Shown in pieces: positions 1 to 7,468 of a stretch of 64,000 bases of DNA. The stretch is from Actinomycetospora lemnae (GTDB taxonomy: Bacteria > Actinomycetota > Actinomycetes > Mycobacteriales > Pseudonocardiaceae), in NCBI RefSeq assembly GCF_028737315.1, contig NZ_JAQZAO010000019.1, forward strand, positions 1-64,000, read 5' to 3'. Position 1 is the stretch's first letter. Every line of letters starts with the position of its first letter. The notes under the pieces are model-generated. The model worked only from the letters and a program-made list of their open reading frames with translations, was not told where the DNA came from and ran no database searches. The position numbers and the translations under genes are program-made.

Positions 1-46
1 GTGCCGTTGCGGACGTTGAGTGTCCGCAACGGCACTTCGCTGACAC
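1..46. repeat. Palindromic repeat, family P1, copy cut by window edge
   Basis: Bases 1-14 and 22-35 form a perfect 14-bp inverted repeat around a 7-base loop. The following bases 36-46 match the outer arm of the copy at 52191-52245, so the outer left arm probably lies before the window. The same core (GTGCCGT..GC..GAC, GTGTCCG..CGG..ACTTCG) recurs at 14666-14716 inside mftF and at 52191-52245. It could also fold as a terminator for an upstream gene. Confidence 0.75.
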
Positions 47-83
47 GTGCCACGTGGCGGCGCGACGCGGGGTTCTCCCGGGC

Positions 84-560
84 ATGAGCGTCGTCCACGA
101 CACCGCGATCGGTCCGCTGCACCTCGACGCGTCGCCGCGGGGGCTCACGCTGCTGGGCTTCTCCCCCGGGCCCGACCACGGCCCCGACCACGAGCCCGCC
201 GCCGACGTCCTCGACCTTGCCCGCCGCGAGATCGACGCCTACCTCGACGGCACCCTGCGGGAGTTCACCGTGCCCGTCGACCTCTCCGCGCACCCGGCGT
301 GGGACCGCCGCGTCCTCGAGGGGCTCGCGGCGGTCGGGTACGGCGAGACGGTGAGCTACGGGAAGCTCGCCGCGGCCGTCGGTCTCGGGCCGGGCGAGGC
401 CCGGCGGGTCGGCGGGGCGATGGCCCGCAACCCGGTCGCGATCGTCGTCCCCTGCCACCGCGTCGTCGGCGCCGACGGCAGCCTGACCGGCTACGCGGGC
501 GGCCTCGAGCGCAAGCGCACCCTGCTCGACCTCGAGGCCCGGGACACGCTGCTGTTCTAG
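84..560 (+). CDS. ogt: Methylated-DNA--protein-cysteine methyltransferase
   Basis: Suicidal DNA repair protein that moves alkyl groups from O6-alkylguanine to its own cysteine. The C-terminal half has the family core: the helix-turn-helix stretch VSYGKLAAAVGLGPGEARRV, then the active-site motif PCHRVV and the following GYAGGLERKRTLLDLE. Length (158 residues) fits the family. The ATG at 84 is preferred to an upstream GTG because the encoded MSVVHDTAIGPLHL matches the usual N-terminus. Its stop codon overlaps the stop of the convergent downstream gene within the palindrome CTAG (557-560). An alkA-like glycosylase lies one gene away, so this corner looks like alkylation repair. Confidence 0.93.
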   Translation: MSVVHDTAIGPLHLDASPRGLTLLGFSPGPDHGPDHEPAADVLDLARREIDAYLDGTLREFTVPVDLSAHPAWDRRVLEGLAAVGYGETVSYGKLAAAVGLGPGEARRVGGAMARNPVAIVVPCHRVVGADGSLTGYAGGLERKRTLLDLEARDTLLF

Positions 561-1021
561 AGCCGTCGCCGCAGGCTCGCCAGCTCCTCGAGCAGCTCGG
601 CGACGTCGTCGACGTCCTCGACCTCGTAGGGCGCCGGGGCGCCGTCCTCCCCCACGCCCACGACCACGTCGTCGGCGCCGCCGTCGGTCGCGACGCCCAC
701 GGCGACCAGCGCCGTCGCGCCGACCTCGTCGCGCAGGGCGCCGAGGCCCTCCGGGGCGACGACGCGCGCGCCGCCCTTCGACCCGGACAGGAACATCAGC
801 TCGGCGACCTCGTCGGCGGGCCGGTCGGACACCACGGCGACGGTGGTGGCGGGCAGCGCCATGAGGACGTTGAGCGCCTCGGACGACACCTGCTCCGCGC
901 GGGCCTGGGCGGGGTCGCCCTCGTCCGGGGCCAAAGCGCCGTCGAACGCGCAGGCCACGAGCAGGGCCGGCGTCTCCGCCACGCGGTCGAGCGCGCCCCA
1001 CAGGGCGTCGTCCGTGTCCAC
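557..1021 (-). CDS. Degenerate trehalose-phosphatase-like (HAD) protein
   Basis: 154-residue protein with a GTG start. Residues 18-70 resemble the N-terminal part of OtsB-type trehalose-6-phosphate phosphatases: PALLVACAFDGALAP followed by a TTVAVVSDRP stretch, matching the usual DFDGTLAP and VSGR blocks. The first aspartate of HAD motif I, the catalytic nucleophile, is replaced by alanine, and the later Lys and DD motifs and the cap domain are absent. It is therefore probably not a phosphatase; a binding or regulatory role, or decay, is possible. It lies directly downstream of the alkA-like gene on the same strand (about 4 bases apart), so the two may be co-transcribed. The fold assignment is by motif resemblance only. 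Confidence 0.6.
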   Translation of the reverse strand: MDTDDALWGALDRVAETPALLVACAFDGALAPDEGDPAQARAEQVSSEALNVLMALPATTVAVVSDRPADEVAELMFLSGSKGGARVVAPEGLGALRDEVGATALVAVGVATDGGADDVVVGVGEDGAPAPYEVEDVDDVAELLEELASLRRRL

Positions 1022-1025
1022 GCGA

Positions 1026-1925
1026 TCACCCTGGCATGGTGTTCACGGCGTGGTCCAGCGCCGCCCAGAGGTACTGCGTGGCGTAGGCGCGGTACGGCCG
1101 CCAGGTCTCGGCGTGGGCGACGATGTCACGGTCGCGGGCCGGGAGGCCGAGGCGCTCGGCGGCCACGCGGACACCGAGGTCGGTGGGCAGGAAGGCGTCG
1201 GGGTCGCCGAGCGCGCGCATGGCGACCGAGTCGACGGTCCACGGCCCGACCCCCGGCAGCGCGGCCAGCGCCGCGCGCGAGCCCGGGACGTCGGCCGGGT
1301 CGAGCACGACCTCGCCGTCGGCCAGCGCCCGCACCAGCGTCAGGAGGGTGCGCTTGCGCGTGCGGGGCATGCCGAGCTCGCCGGGGTCGACGGCGGTGAG
1401 CGCGGACGCGGACGGGAAGAGGTGGGTCAGCGTGCTGCCGGGCCCGGCGAGCCCGTCGGGCAGGGGCGTGCCGTGCCCGCGCACGAGCCGACCGGCGTGG
1501 GTACGTGCGGCGGCAGTGGAGACCTGCTGGCCGAGCACCGCGCGCACCGCGAACTCGTCGGCGTCGGGCGACCCCGGGACCCGCCGGCCCGGGGCCTCGT
1601 CGACCAGCGGGCGCAGCACGGGGTCGGCGCGCAGGGTGGCGTCGACGCTCCGCGGGTCCGCGTCGAGGTCGAGGACGCGCCGGGCCAGGCGCGCCGCCGC
1701 GTCGGCATCGGCGGGGTCGGTGAGGGTCAGCGTCGCGGCGACCGCGTCGGCACCCGGGCGCAGCGCGACCACCCCCGGCCCGCCGGGCAGCGCGAGCGTG
1801 CGGCGGTAGGCGCCGTCGTGCCACTCCTCGACGCCCGGGACCGCCGTGGCCACGAGGTGGCCGAAGAGGTTGTCGGGGCACAGCGGCGCGGTGAACCCCA
1901 GCGTGCGCTCCTCGCTGTGCAGCAC
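1026..1925 (-). CDS. AlkA-type DNA-3-methyladenine glycosylase
   Basis: Base-excision repair glycosylase of the HhH-GPD superfamily, expected to remove alkylated purines. The helix-hairpin-helix and catalytic region is clear: LAALPGVGPWTVDSVAMRAL followed by DAFLPTDLGV, whose aspartate is the expected catalytic residue. An upstream AVLGQQVS block fits AlkA. An ATG at 1986-1988 and a further in-frame extension exist, but they would overlap the start of the divergent gene at 1987. I prefer the GTG at 1923-1925, which has AGGA about 7 bases upstream. The downstream protein at 557-1021 may be in the same transcript. With ogt nearby this suggests a small alkylation-repair locus. Confidence 0.85.
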   Translation of the reverse strand: MLHSEERTLGFTAPLCPDNLFGHLVATAVPGVEEWHDGAYRRTLALPGGPGVVALRPGADAVAATLTLTDPADADAAARLARRVLDLDADPRSVDATLRADPVLRPLVDEAPGRRVPGSPDADEFAVRAVLGQQVSTAAARTHAGRLVRGHGTPLPDGLAGPGSTLTHLFPSASALTAVDPGELGMPRTRKRTLLTLVRALADGEVVLDPADVPGSRAALAALPGVGPWTVDSVAMRALGDPDAFLPTDLGVRVAAERLGLPARDRDIVAHAETWRPYRAYATQYLWAALDHAVNTMPG

Positions 1926-1986
1926 GGGCGCATCCTGTCCGATCGCTCCAAGCCCCGCGCCGCCGAGCCTCCCTACGGTGACGGAC

Positions 1987-2385
1987 ATGGCACCCCGACT
2001 CTCCGTCGTCGAGCTGGTCGTCGCCGACATGGCCACCACGCTCGCGTTCTACCGCCGCCTCGGCATCGACGCCCCGCCCGAGGCCGACGACCAGCCGCAC
2101 GTCGAGGTCGACCTCGGCGGCGGGCTGCGCCTGGCCTTCGACACCGAGGCCACGATCCGTTCCTTCGACCCCTCCTGGACGCCGCCGACCGGCGGCACCC
2201 GCAGCGCGCTCGCGTTCGCGTGCGACTCGCCCGCCGAGGTCGACGCCACCTACGCCTCGCTCGTCGACGCCGGGTACCACGGTGAGCTCAAGCCCTGGGA
2301 CGCGTTCTGGGGCATGCGCTACGCGACCGTGCACGACCCGGACGGCGGGTCGGTGGACCTCTTCGCGCCGCTACCGGGTGAGTAG
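1987..2385 (+). CDS. VOC (glyoxalase/bleomycin resistance-like) protein
   Basis: 132-residue single-domain member of the vicinal oxygen chelate superfamily. It has two beta-alpha-beta-beta-beta modules: RLSVVELVVADMATTLAFYRRLG at the start and the C-terminal YATVHDPDGGSVDLFAPLP typical of the metal-binding edge. Substrate cannot be told from sequence; relatives include dioxygenases, glyoxalases and antibiotic-binding proteins. The ATG at 1987 opens the conserved domain. Its last 15 bases overlap the convergent AraC-type gene, and its start abuts the divergent alkA-like gene. Confidence 0.85.
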   Translation: MAPRLSVVELVVADMATTLAFYRRLGIDAPPEADDQPHVEVDLGGGLRLAFDTEATIRSFDPSWTPPTGGTRSALAFACDSPAEVDATYASLVDAGYHGELKPWDAFWGMRYATVHDPDGGSVDLFAPLPGE

Positions 2386-3045
2386 CCCGGTCGGCGTGGT
2401 GCCCGCCAGCGCCCGGACCTCGCGGGCCAGGTGCGGCTGGTCGGCGAAACCCTCGACGGCCGCGACCTCGGCCCACGGCGTCCCGGCACGGGCGCGGGCC
2501 AGGGCGCGCTGCAGGCGCAGGATGCGCCCGAGGTGCTGGGGTCCGTAGCCGAAGAGCGGTAGGCAGCGCCGGTGCAGGGTGCGGGACGTGGTGCCGAGGT
2601 CGTCGGCGAGTCCCGCGACGTCCTGCCCGCGGGCGAGCGCCGCGAACACGCGCGCGCCGAAGCGCTCGCCGGGCGCGGGCGGTCTGGCCGTCACCAGGTG
2701 GGCCAGCGCCCCGGCGGGATCGTCGGCGACCCGGGCGGTGAGCGCCCGCGCGGCCGCGTCGGACCACACGGCGTCGAGGTCGACGGTGGTGTCACGCAGG
2801 TGGTCGGCGCGCACGGCGAGGAACCCCGGCCCGCGCCCGTGGGAGAACCGCAGGCCCACGTGCGCCCGCCCGCCCCCGTCGTGGACGCGGGGCCCCGCGT
2901 CCGGCCCGGCGACGACGAGCCCGCGCCCGTTCCAGATCAGGTCGAGGCACCCGTCGGGCAGGATCGTGCCCGGTGCCCCGTCGCTGCTCCAGAGCACGAC
3001 GCCGGGCGCGATCCGGCGCTCGCGGTAGCCCGCCACGGGCTCCAT
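2371..3045 (-). CDS. AraC-family transcriptional regulator
   Basis: 224-residue protein. The N-terminal part (about 1-125) resembles the DUF6597-like sensor region of short AraC regulators (LPDGCLDLIWNGRGLVVAG). The C-terminal half carries two helix-turn-helix units: VAGLADDLGTTSRTLHRRC and WAEVAAVEGFADQPHLAREVRAL. The end LAGTTPTGLL replaces the usual GxSPxxYR signature. Its ligand and targets are unknown. It ends inside the convergent VOC gene and starts 4 bases from the stop of the upstream P1 peptidase, so it may be transcribed together with the peptidase and thiamine genes. Confidence 0.85.
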   Translation of the reverse strand: MEPVAGYRERRIAPGVVLWSSDGAPGTILPDGCLDLIWNGRGLVVAGPDAGPRVHDGGGRAHVGLRFSHGRGPGFLAVRADHLRDTTVDLDAVWSDAAARALTARVADDPAGALAHLVTARPPAPGERFGARVFAALARGQDVAGLADDLGTTSRTLHRRCLPLFGYGPQHLGRILRLQRALARARAGTPWAEVAAVEGFADQPHLAREVRALAGTTPTGLLTR

Positions 3046-3049
3046 GGTG

Positions 3050-4066
3050 CTACGGACCCACGACGTCCCGGTACGCGAGCCAGCGCCCGCCCGGCGTCTC
3101 CACCGAGTGCGCCGCCAGCACGGCGTGGGCGACGGCGCGGGTCACGCAGTCCGCGCCGGCGGTGAGGAGCTCCTGGAGGCCCGCGAGGTCCGGCGCGGGG
3201 CGATCGGTGGTCGCGAGCCCGAAGAAGGTGTCGCCGTCGGTCATGCCGTGGGCCGGGCGCACGGCGCGGGCGAGGCCGCTCTGCCCGACCGCGGCGAGCT
3301 TGGCGCACTGCGCGACCGAGAGGCCGGCGTCGGTGGCGACGACGCCGATCGTCGTGTTGAGCGTCGGCGGGGCCGCGGCGCTGCGCAGGGTGGTGAGCAG
3401 GGTCGAGCGGTCGACCGGCAGGGCCGGGTGCTCGGCGTCGCCGTCGTAGCGGTGGCGCAGGCTCCACAGCTCGCCGGTCACGGGGTCGACCGCGGAGCCG
3501 GCGGCGTTGGCGACCACGAGCGCGGCGACTACGGTGCCGTCCGAGAGCACCGCCGACGCCGACCCGACCCCGCCCTTGAGCCCGCCGATCACGGTCCCGG
3601 TCCCCGCGCCGACCACGCCCTGGGCCGGCGGGTCGGCGGAGCAGGCGGCGAGCGCCGCCGCGCCCGTGCCGGCGGTCGGGCGGCGGCTGAAGTCGCCGCC
3701 CCGGCCGAGGTCGAAGACCACCGCGGCGGGCACCACGGGCACCACCTCGAGCGGACCCCGGCCCACGGGGAAGCCGCGGCCCTGCGCGCCGAGCGCGTCC
3801 GCGACCCCCGAGGCGGCCGCGAGGCCGTAGGCGCTGCCGCCGGTGAGCACGACGGCGTGGATGCGCTCGACGAGGGTCTTCGGGTCGAGCGCGTCGGTCT
3901 CCCGCGTGCCGGGGCCGCCCCCGCGCACGTCGACCCCGGCGACCGCCCCCGCGGGCCCGGGCAGCACCACCGTCGTGCCCGACAGCGCGCCCTCCCCCGT
4001 CAGCTCCGCGTGCCCGACCTGCAGGCCCGGGACGTCGACGATCGTGTTGGTGGCGCCGGGGTGCAC
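3050..4066 (-). CDS. P1 (S58/DmpA) family peptidase
   Basis: Self-processing N-terminal nucleophile hydrolase of the DmpA/L-aminopeptidase-esterase family. It shows the family opening NTIVDVPGLQVGHAEL, the TGGSAYGLAAASGV glycine-rich stretch, and the ANAAGSAVDPVTGELW block where the chain is normally cleaved before the nucleophilic serine. Length (338 residues) is usual. GTG start. Substrates of this family include N-terminal amino acids, amides and beta-amino acids, and none can be assigned here. It follows thiE by 5 bases on the minus strand, so it is probably in the thiM-thiE-peptidase-AraC transcript. Confidence 0.9.
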   Translation of the reverse strand: MHPGATNTIVDVPGLQVGHAELTGEGALSGTTVVLPGPAGAVAGVDVRGGGPGTRETDALDPKTLVERIHAVVLTGGSAYGLAAASGVADALGAQGRGFPVGRGPLEVVPVVPAAVVFDLGRGGDFSRRPTAGTGAAALAACSADPPAQGVVGAGTGTVIGGLKGGVGSASAVLSDGTVVAALVVANAAGSAVDPVTGELWSLRHRYDGDAEHPALPVDRSTLLTTLRSAAAPPTLNTTIGVVATDAGLSVAQCAKLAAVGQSGLARAVRPAHGMTDGDTFFGLATTDRPAPDLAGLQELLTAGADCVTRAVAHAVLAAHSVETPGGRWLAYRDVVGP

Positions 4067-4071
4067 GGTGA

Positions 4072-4704
4072 TCAGCCTAGAGGCGCCGCGCGCAGCGCCC
4101 GGGCCGCGGCGCCGGGGTCCGGGGCGGCGGCGATCGCCGAGCTGACCGCGAGGCCGTCGACGCCGGCGGCGAGCACGTCGCCGGCGTTGCCCGCGTCGAT
4201 GCCGCCGATGGCCACGGACGGCACCCCGAGCGCCCGCGCCCCGTCCGCGAGCGTGCGCAGCCCGTCGAGCCCGGTCGCGGGTGCGGCGTCGGGCTTGGTC
4301 GCCGTGGCGAAGACCGGGCCGATCCCGAGCAGGTCGACGACGGCCGGGTCGGCGGCCCGCAGGTCGCCCGGGCCCGTCACCGACCAGCCGATCGACAGCC
4401 CGGACCCCGCGATGCGCCGGGCCTGCGCCGGCGGCACGTCGTGGCGGCCCAGGTGCACGCCGTCAGCGCCGGCGGCGAGCGCGACGTCGAGGCGGTCGTC
4501 GACGATCACCGCGACGCCGGTGCCGGCGAGCGCGGCGACGACGGCGCGGGTGGCGTCGAACAGCGCCCGCCCGGTGGCCGCGGGCGCCCGGACCTGCACG
4601 GCCGTCACCCCGCCCTCGACGGCCGCGTGCACCACCGCGAGCGGGTCGGCGGGCCCGTGCACCGGGTCGAGGACCAGGTAGAGGCGCGGGTCGAGGGGCG
4701 TCAT
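4072..4704 (-). CDS. thiE: Thiamine-phosphate synthase
   Basis: Joins hydroxymethylpyrimidine diphosphate and thiazole phosphate to make thiamine phosphate. TIM-barrel signatures visible: VTAVQVRAPAATGRALF, IVDDRLDVALAAGADGVHLG, the phosphate-loop end VPSVAIGGIDAGNAGDVLAAG, and SSAIAAAPDP. The usual QLR(D/E)K strand reads AVQVRAP, and the TxTK loop is present as FATATKP. At 210 residues the length fits. It overlaps thiM by 4 bases (ATGA), the classic salvage pair. No TPP riboswitch was recognised in the short leader upstream of thiM. Confidence 0.92.
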   Translation of the reverse strand: MTPLDPRLYLVLDPVHGPADPLAVVHAAVEGGVTAVQVRAPAATGRALFDATRAVVAALAGTGVAVIVDDRLDVALAAGADGVHLGRHDVPPAQARRIAGSGLSIGWSVTGPGDLRAADPAVVDLLGIGPVFATATKPDAAPATGLDGLRTLADGARALGVPSVAIGGIDAGNAGDVLAAGVDGLAVSSAIAAAPDPGAAARALRAAPLG

Positions 4705-5492
4705 GCCGGGTCCACCAGGGCCGCCGCCGCGGCGCCGTCGACGAGCGCGAGCTCGTCGAGCCAGGCCGGCACGAACGAACCGGGGCCCCGTGCCGCCGCA
4801 CCGGCCGCGGCCCCGGACGCGCCGACGACGGCGTGCGCGGCAGCGGCGGCGGTCAGCGGGTCGTCACCGGTCGCCCGGGCGGCAGCGAGGAAGGCGGCGG
4901 TGACGGCGCCGAGCGCGCACCCCATGGCCGTCACCCGGCCCATCAGCGGGTGGCCGCCGCCGACGCGGTGGACGCGCGTGCCGTCGGTGAGCCGGTCGAC
5001 GACGCCGCTGACGGCCACGACCGTGCCGTGGGTGCGGGCCAGCTCGTCGGCGGCGTCGGCGGCGTCCTCGACCCCCACGGTCGCGTCCACTCCGCGGCCC
5101 CCGCCCTCGCGCCCGGCCAGGGCGAGGATCTCCGAGGCGTTGCCGCGCACCACCGTCGGCCCGAGCCCGAGCAGCTCCGACGCCACGTGCGTGCGCAGCG
5201 AGAGCGGGCCGACCCCCACCGGGTCGAGCAGCCACGGCGTCCCCGCGTCCCGGGCCGCGCTCGCGGCCGCGTGCATGCCCTCCGCGCGGAACCGCGACAT
5301 CGTGCCGGTGTTGACGACCAGCGCCCCGGCCACGGCCGCGAGCTCGGCGGCCTCCTCGGCGTCCTCGACCATCGCCGGGGAGGCGCCGACCGCGAGCAGG
5401 GCGTTGGCGGAGAACGTCGTGGCGACGAGGTTGGTCACGCAGTGCACGAGCGGGGTCCGCTCGCGCAGGCTGTCCAGCAGGGGCGCGCTCAT
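4701..5492 (-). CDS. thiM: Hydroxyethylthiazole kinase
   Basis: Phosphorylates 4-methyl-5-(2-hydroxyethyl)thiazole for thiamine salvage; its product is used by ThiE, encoded next with a 4-base overlap. Family blocks are intact: PLVHCVTNLVATTFSANALLAVGASPAM near the N-terminus, ALVVNTGTMS, PWLLDPVGVG, VVRGNASEILALAG, and MGRVTAMGCALGAVTAAFLAA, which holds the catalytic cysteine. 263 residues, ATG start. The strong hairpin at 5528-5578 lies just upstream and insulates this gene from the cox operon, so a promoter in the roughly 35-base gap, or readthrough, is needed. Confidence 0.93.
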   Translation of the reverse strand: MSAPLLDSLRERTPLVHCVTNLVATTFSANALLAVGASPAMVEDAEEAAELAAVAGALVVNTGTMSRFRAEGMHAAASAARDAGTPWLLDPVGVGPLSLRTHVASELLGLGPTVVRGNASEILALAGREGGGRGVDATVGVEDAADAADELARTHGTVVAVSGVVDRLTDGTRVHRVGGGHPLMGRVTAMGCALGAVTAAFLAAARATGDDPLTAAAAAHAVVGASGAAAGAAARGPGSFVPAWLDELALVDGAAAAALVDPA

Positions 5493-5527
5493 GTCCCGGG
5501 CCTAGCCGCTCGCGCCACCCCGTACAC

Positions 5528-5578
5528 GAGCGAAGGGCCCCTCCGGTCGATCTACTCGACCGGAGGGGCCCTTCGCTC
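5528..5578. terminator. Long perfect hairpin after the cox operon
   Basis: Perfect 23-bp inverted repeat (5528-5550 with 5556-5578) around a 5-base loop. It sits between the end of coxG and the start of thiM, both on the minus strand. There is no clear T-tract, as is common for GC-rich actinobacterial terminators. The likely role is to end the coxSLMG transcript before thiM. Confidence 0.85.
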
Positions 5579-5594
5579 AGACCAGCTGACGTAC

Positions 5595-6473
5595 CTACGA
5601 CGAGCGGCCGCGCACCACGAGGATGATCGCGATGATCGCGGCGAGCACGCCGGCGCCGATGCCCACCGGCACGAGGCGCTTGAGGATGGCGTCGCGCGAG
5701 CTGTCGAGCAGGTCGATCGCCTCGACCTGCTGGCGGCGCTGGCCGGCGGGCTGGGCCGCGGCCTCGCCGGCGGCGCTGGTGGCGCCACCGACCGACGCGC
5801 CGGGCTTCGCGCCCGTGTCGCCCTTGGCGGCCTCGGCCACCGTGGTCGGCATCGACGCGGCCGTCGGCGCGCCCGAGCCCGACGCCACGGGCGTCGGCGA
5901 CGGCGGCGCGGTCACGGGGGCGGCGTCACCACCGGCGGCCACGGCCTCCGGCGCCGGCGCGGTGCCGTTGCCGCCGGTCGCGGCCGTGTCGGTGCCCGAG
6001 ACGGTCGGCGCCGCGGTGCCGCCCGCGCTGCTGCTGCCGAACTCGTCGGCGAGGCAGGACGCGAACTGCCCGAGGATCTTGTCGCCGACGTCGGACATGA
6101 CACCGCGGCCGAACTGCGCAGGCTTGCCGGTCACCTGCATCTCGGTGAGGACGTTGACCTTGGTCTTGCCGCCCTCGTCGGTCATCGTCAGCGTCGCCTT
6201 GGCCGACGCGGTGCCGTTGCCCCGCGAGTCACGGCCTTGAGCGTCGACGACGACCTTGTGGTTGGTCTTGTCGCGCTCGACGAAGGTGCCCTTGCCCTTG
6301 TAGGTCATCGAGATGGGGCCGAGCTTCACCTTGACGGTGCCGGTGAAGTCGTCGCCCTCGTGCGAGTCGAGGGTGGCGCCGGGGAAGCACGGAGTGACCT
6401 TCTCCGGGTCGTTCAGGGCGTCGAACACGGTGTCGATGTCCACCGGGACGGTGAACTCGTTCTCCAGCTTCAC
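5595..6473 (-). CDS. coxG: CoxG-type SRPBCC protein with C-terminal membrane anchor
   Basis: 292-residue protein. Residues 1-150 form a CoxG/SRPBCC domain (KLENEFTVPVDIDTVFDALND, CFPGATLDS, KLGPISMTYKGKG). A long low-complexity Ala/Thr/Pro/Gly region follows, and residues near 265-288 form one transmembrane helix (VPVGIGAGVLAAIIAIILVV). CoxG proteins are encoded with CO dehydrogenase-type hydroxylases and are thought to attach the enzyme to the membrane; this architecture fits that. The GTG start is chosen over the longer frame because an AGGAGG box lies 7 bases upstream. Last gene of coxSLMG. Confidence 0.9.
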   Translation of the reverse strand: MKLENEFTVPVDIDTVFDALNDPEKVTPCFPGATLDSHEGDDFTGTVKVKLGPISMTYKGKGTFVERDKTNHKVVVDAQGRDSRGNGTASAKATLTMTDEGGKTKVNVLTEMQVTGKPAQFGRGVMSDVGDKILGQFASCLADEFGSSSAGGTAAPTVSGTDTAATGGNGTAPAPEAVAAGGDAAPVTAPPSPTPVASGSGAPTAASMPTTVAEAAKGDTGAKPGASVGGATSAAGEAAAQPAGQRRQQVEAIDLLDSSRDAILKRLVPVGIGAGVLAAIIAIILVVRGRSS

Positions 6474-6598
6474 GCAGTACCTCCTGGGTGCGCTCGGACG
6501 ACGGCGACGGCCCGCCCCGCCCTGTCCGGTACCCGGGCGGGCACCGCAGGATGCGGAGCGGGCCGTCGCTGTCGAGACGATCGGTCGTCGGTCGAGCC

Positions 6599-7468
6599 TC
6601 AGCCCGCGGCCGCGAGGACGGCCCGACCCGTGAGCACCCTGGCGAGGTGCTCGCGGTAGTCGGAGCCGGCGTCCGCGTCCGCGGTCGGGCTGGTGCCCTC
6701 GGCGGCGGCCTGGGCGGCCTTGCGGACATTCTCCTCGGTGGCGCTCTGCCCGACCAGGGCCGACTCGACGGCCCGGGCGCGCACCGGGGTGCCCGCCATG
6801 TTGGTCAGGCCGATGCGGGCGTCGGAGATCGTGCCGCCGTCGACCTTCACCGTCGCGGCGACCGCGACGATCGACCAGGCCTGCGCGACCCGGTTGAACT
6901 TCTCGTAGCGCGCGCCCCACCCGGTGTACTTCGGGAAGCGGATCTCGGTGAGGAGCTCACCCTCGCCGATGGCGGTGGTGAAGTAGTCCTCGAAGAAGTC
7001 CGCGGCCCCCACCGTGCGGGTGCCCGTCCCGGATCCATCTTGGCTGGGTCCCGCGATGACGAACTGCGCGTCGAGGGCCAGCGCCGGCGCCGCGAGGTCA
7101 CCGGCCGGGTCGGCGTGGGCGAGCGCCCCGCCGAGCGTGCCCTTGTGGCGCACCTGCGGGTCGGCGACGGTCTTCGTCGCCTCCTGGATGAGGGCGACGT
7201 GCTGGCGCAGCGTGTCGTCCCGGGTGACGTCGTAGTGCGACGTCATGGCCCCGACGACGACCTCGTTGCCCTCCTCCCGGACGCCCTTGAGCTCCGGGAT
7301 GCCACCCAGGTCGATGATCAGCGAGGGGTCCGCCATGCGCAGGCGCAGCACCGGCAGCAGGCTCTGGCCGCCGGCCAGGAGCTTGGCGTCGTCACCGCCG
7401 TCGCGCAGGGCCTGGATCGCCTCCTCGACGGTGGTCGGCCGGACGTAGTCGAACTGGGCCGGGATCAC
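6599..7468 (-). CDS. coxM: CODH-family FAD-binding medium subunit
   Basis: Electron-transfer flavoprotein subunit of a molybdenum hydroxylase, passing electrons from the iron-sulfur subunit through FAD. 289 residues. Visible family motifs are the FAD pyrophosphate loop LLAGGQSLLPVLRLRMADP, then VRHKGTLGGALAHADPAGDL, and the C-terminal CO_deh_flav_C region. GTG start with a GGGAGGA box upstream; the start overlaps the coxL stop by 4 bases. It belongs to a S-L-M-G order operon. The substrate of the complex is set by CoxL. Confidence 0.92.
   Translation of the reverse strand: MIPAQFDYVRPTTVEEAIQALRDGGDDAKLLAGGQSLLPVLRLRMADPSLIIDLGGIPELKGVREEGNEVVVGAMTSHYDVTRDDTLRQHVALIQEATKTVADPQVRHKGTLGGALAHADPAGDLAAPALALDAQFVIAGPSQDGSGTGTRTVGAADFFEDYFTTAIGEGELLTEIRFPKYTGWGARYEKFNRVAQAWSIVAVAATVKVDGGTISDARIGLTNMAGTPVRARAVESALVGQSATEENVRKAAQAAAEGTSPTADADAGSDYREHLARVLTGRAVLAAAG

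Noticed and set aside
5493-5527. TPP riboswitch before thiM
   Set aside because: The gap is only about 35 bases before the terminator hairpin; none of the conserved riboswitch core was seen.
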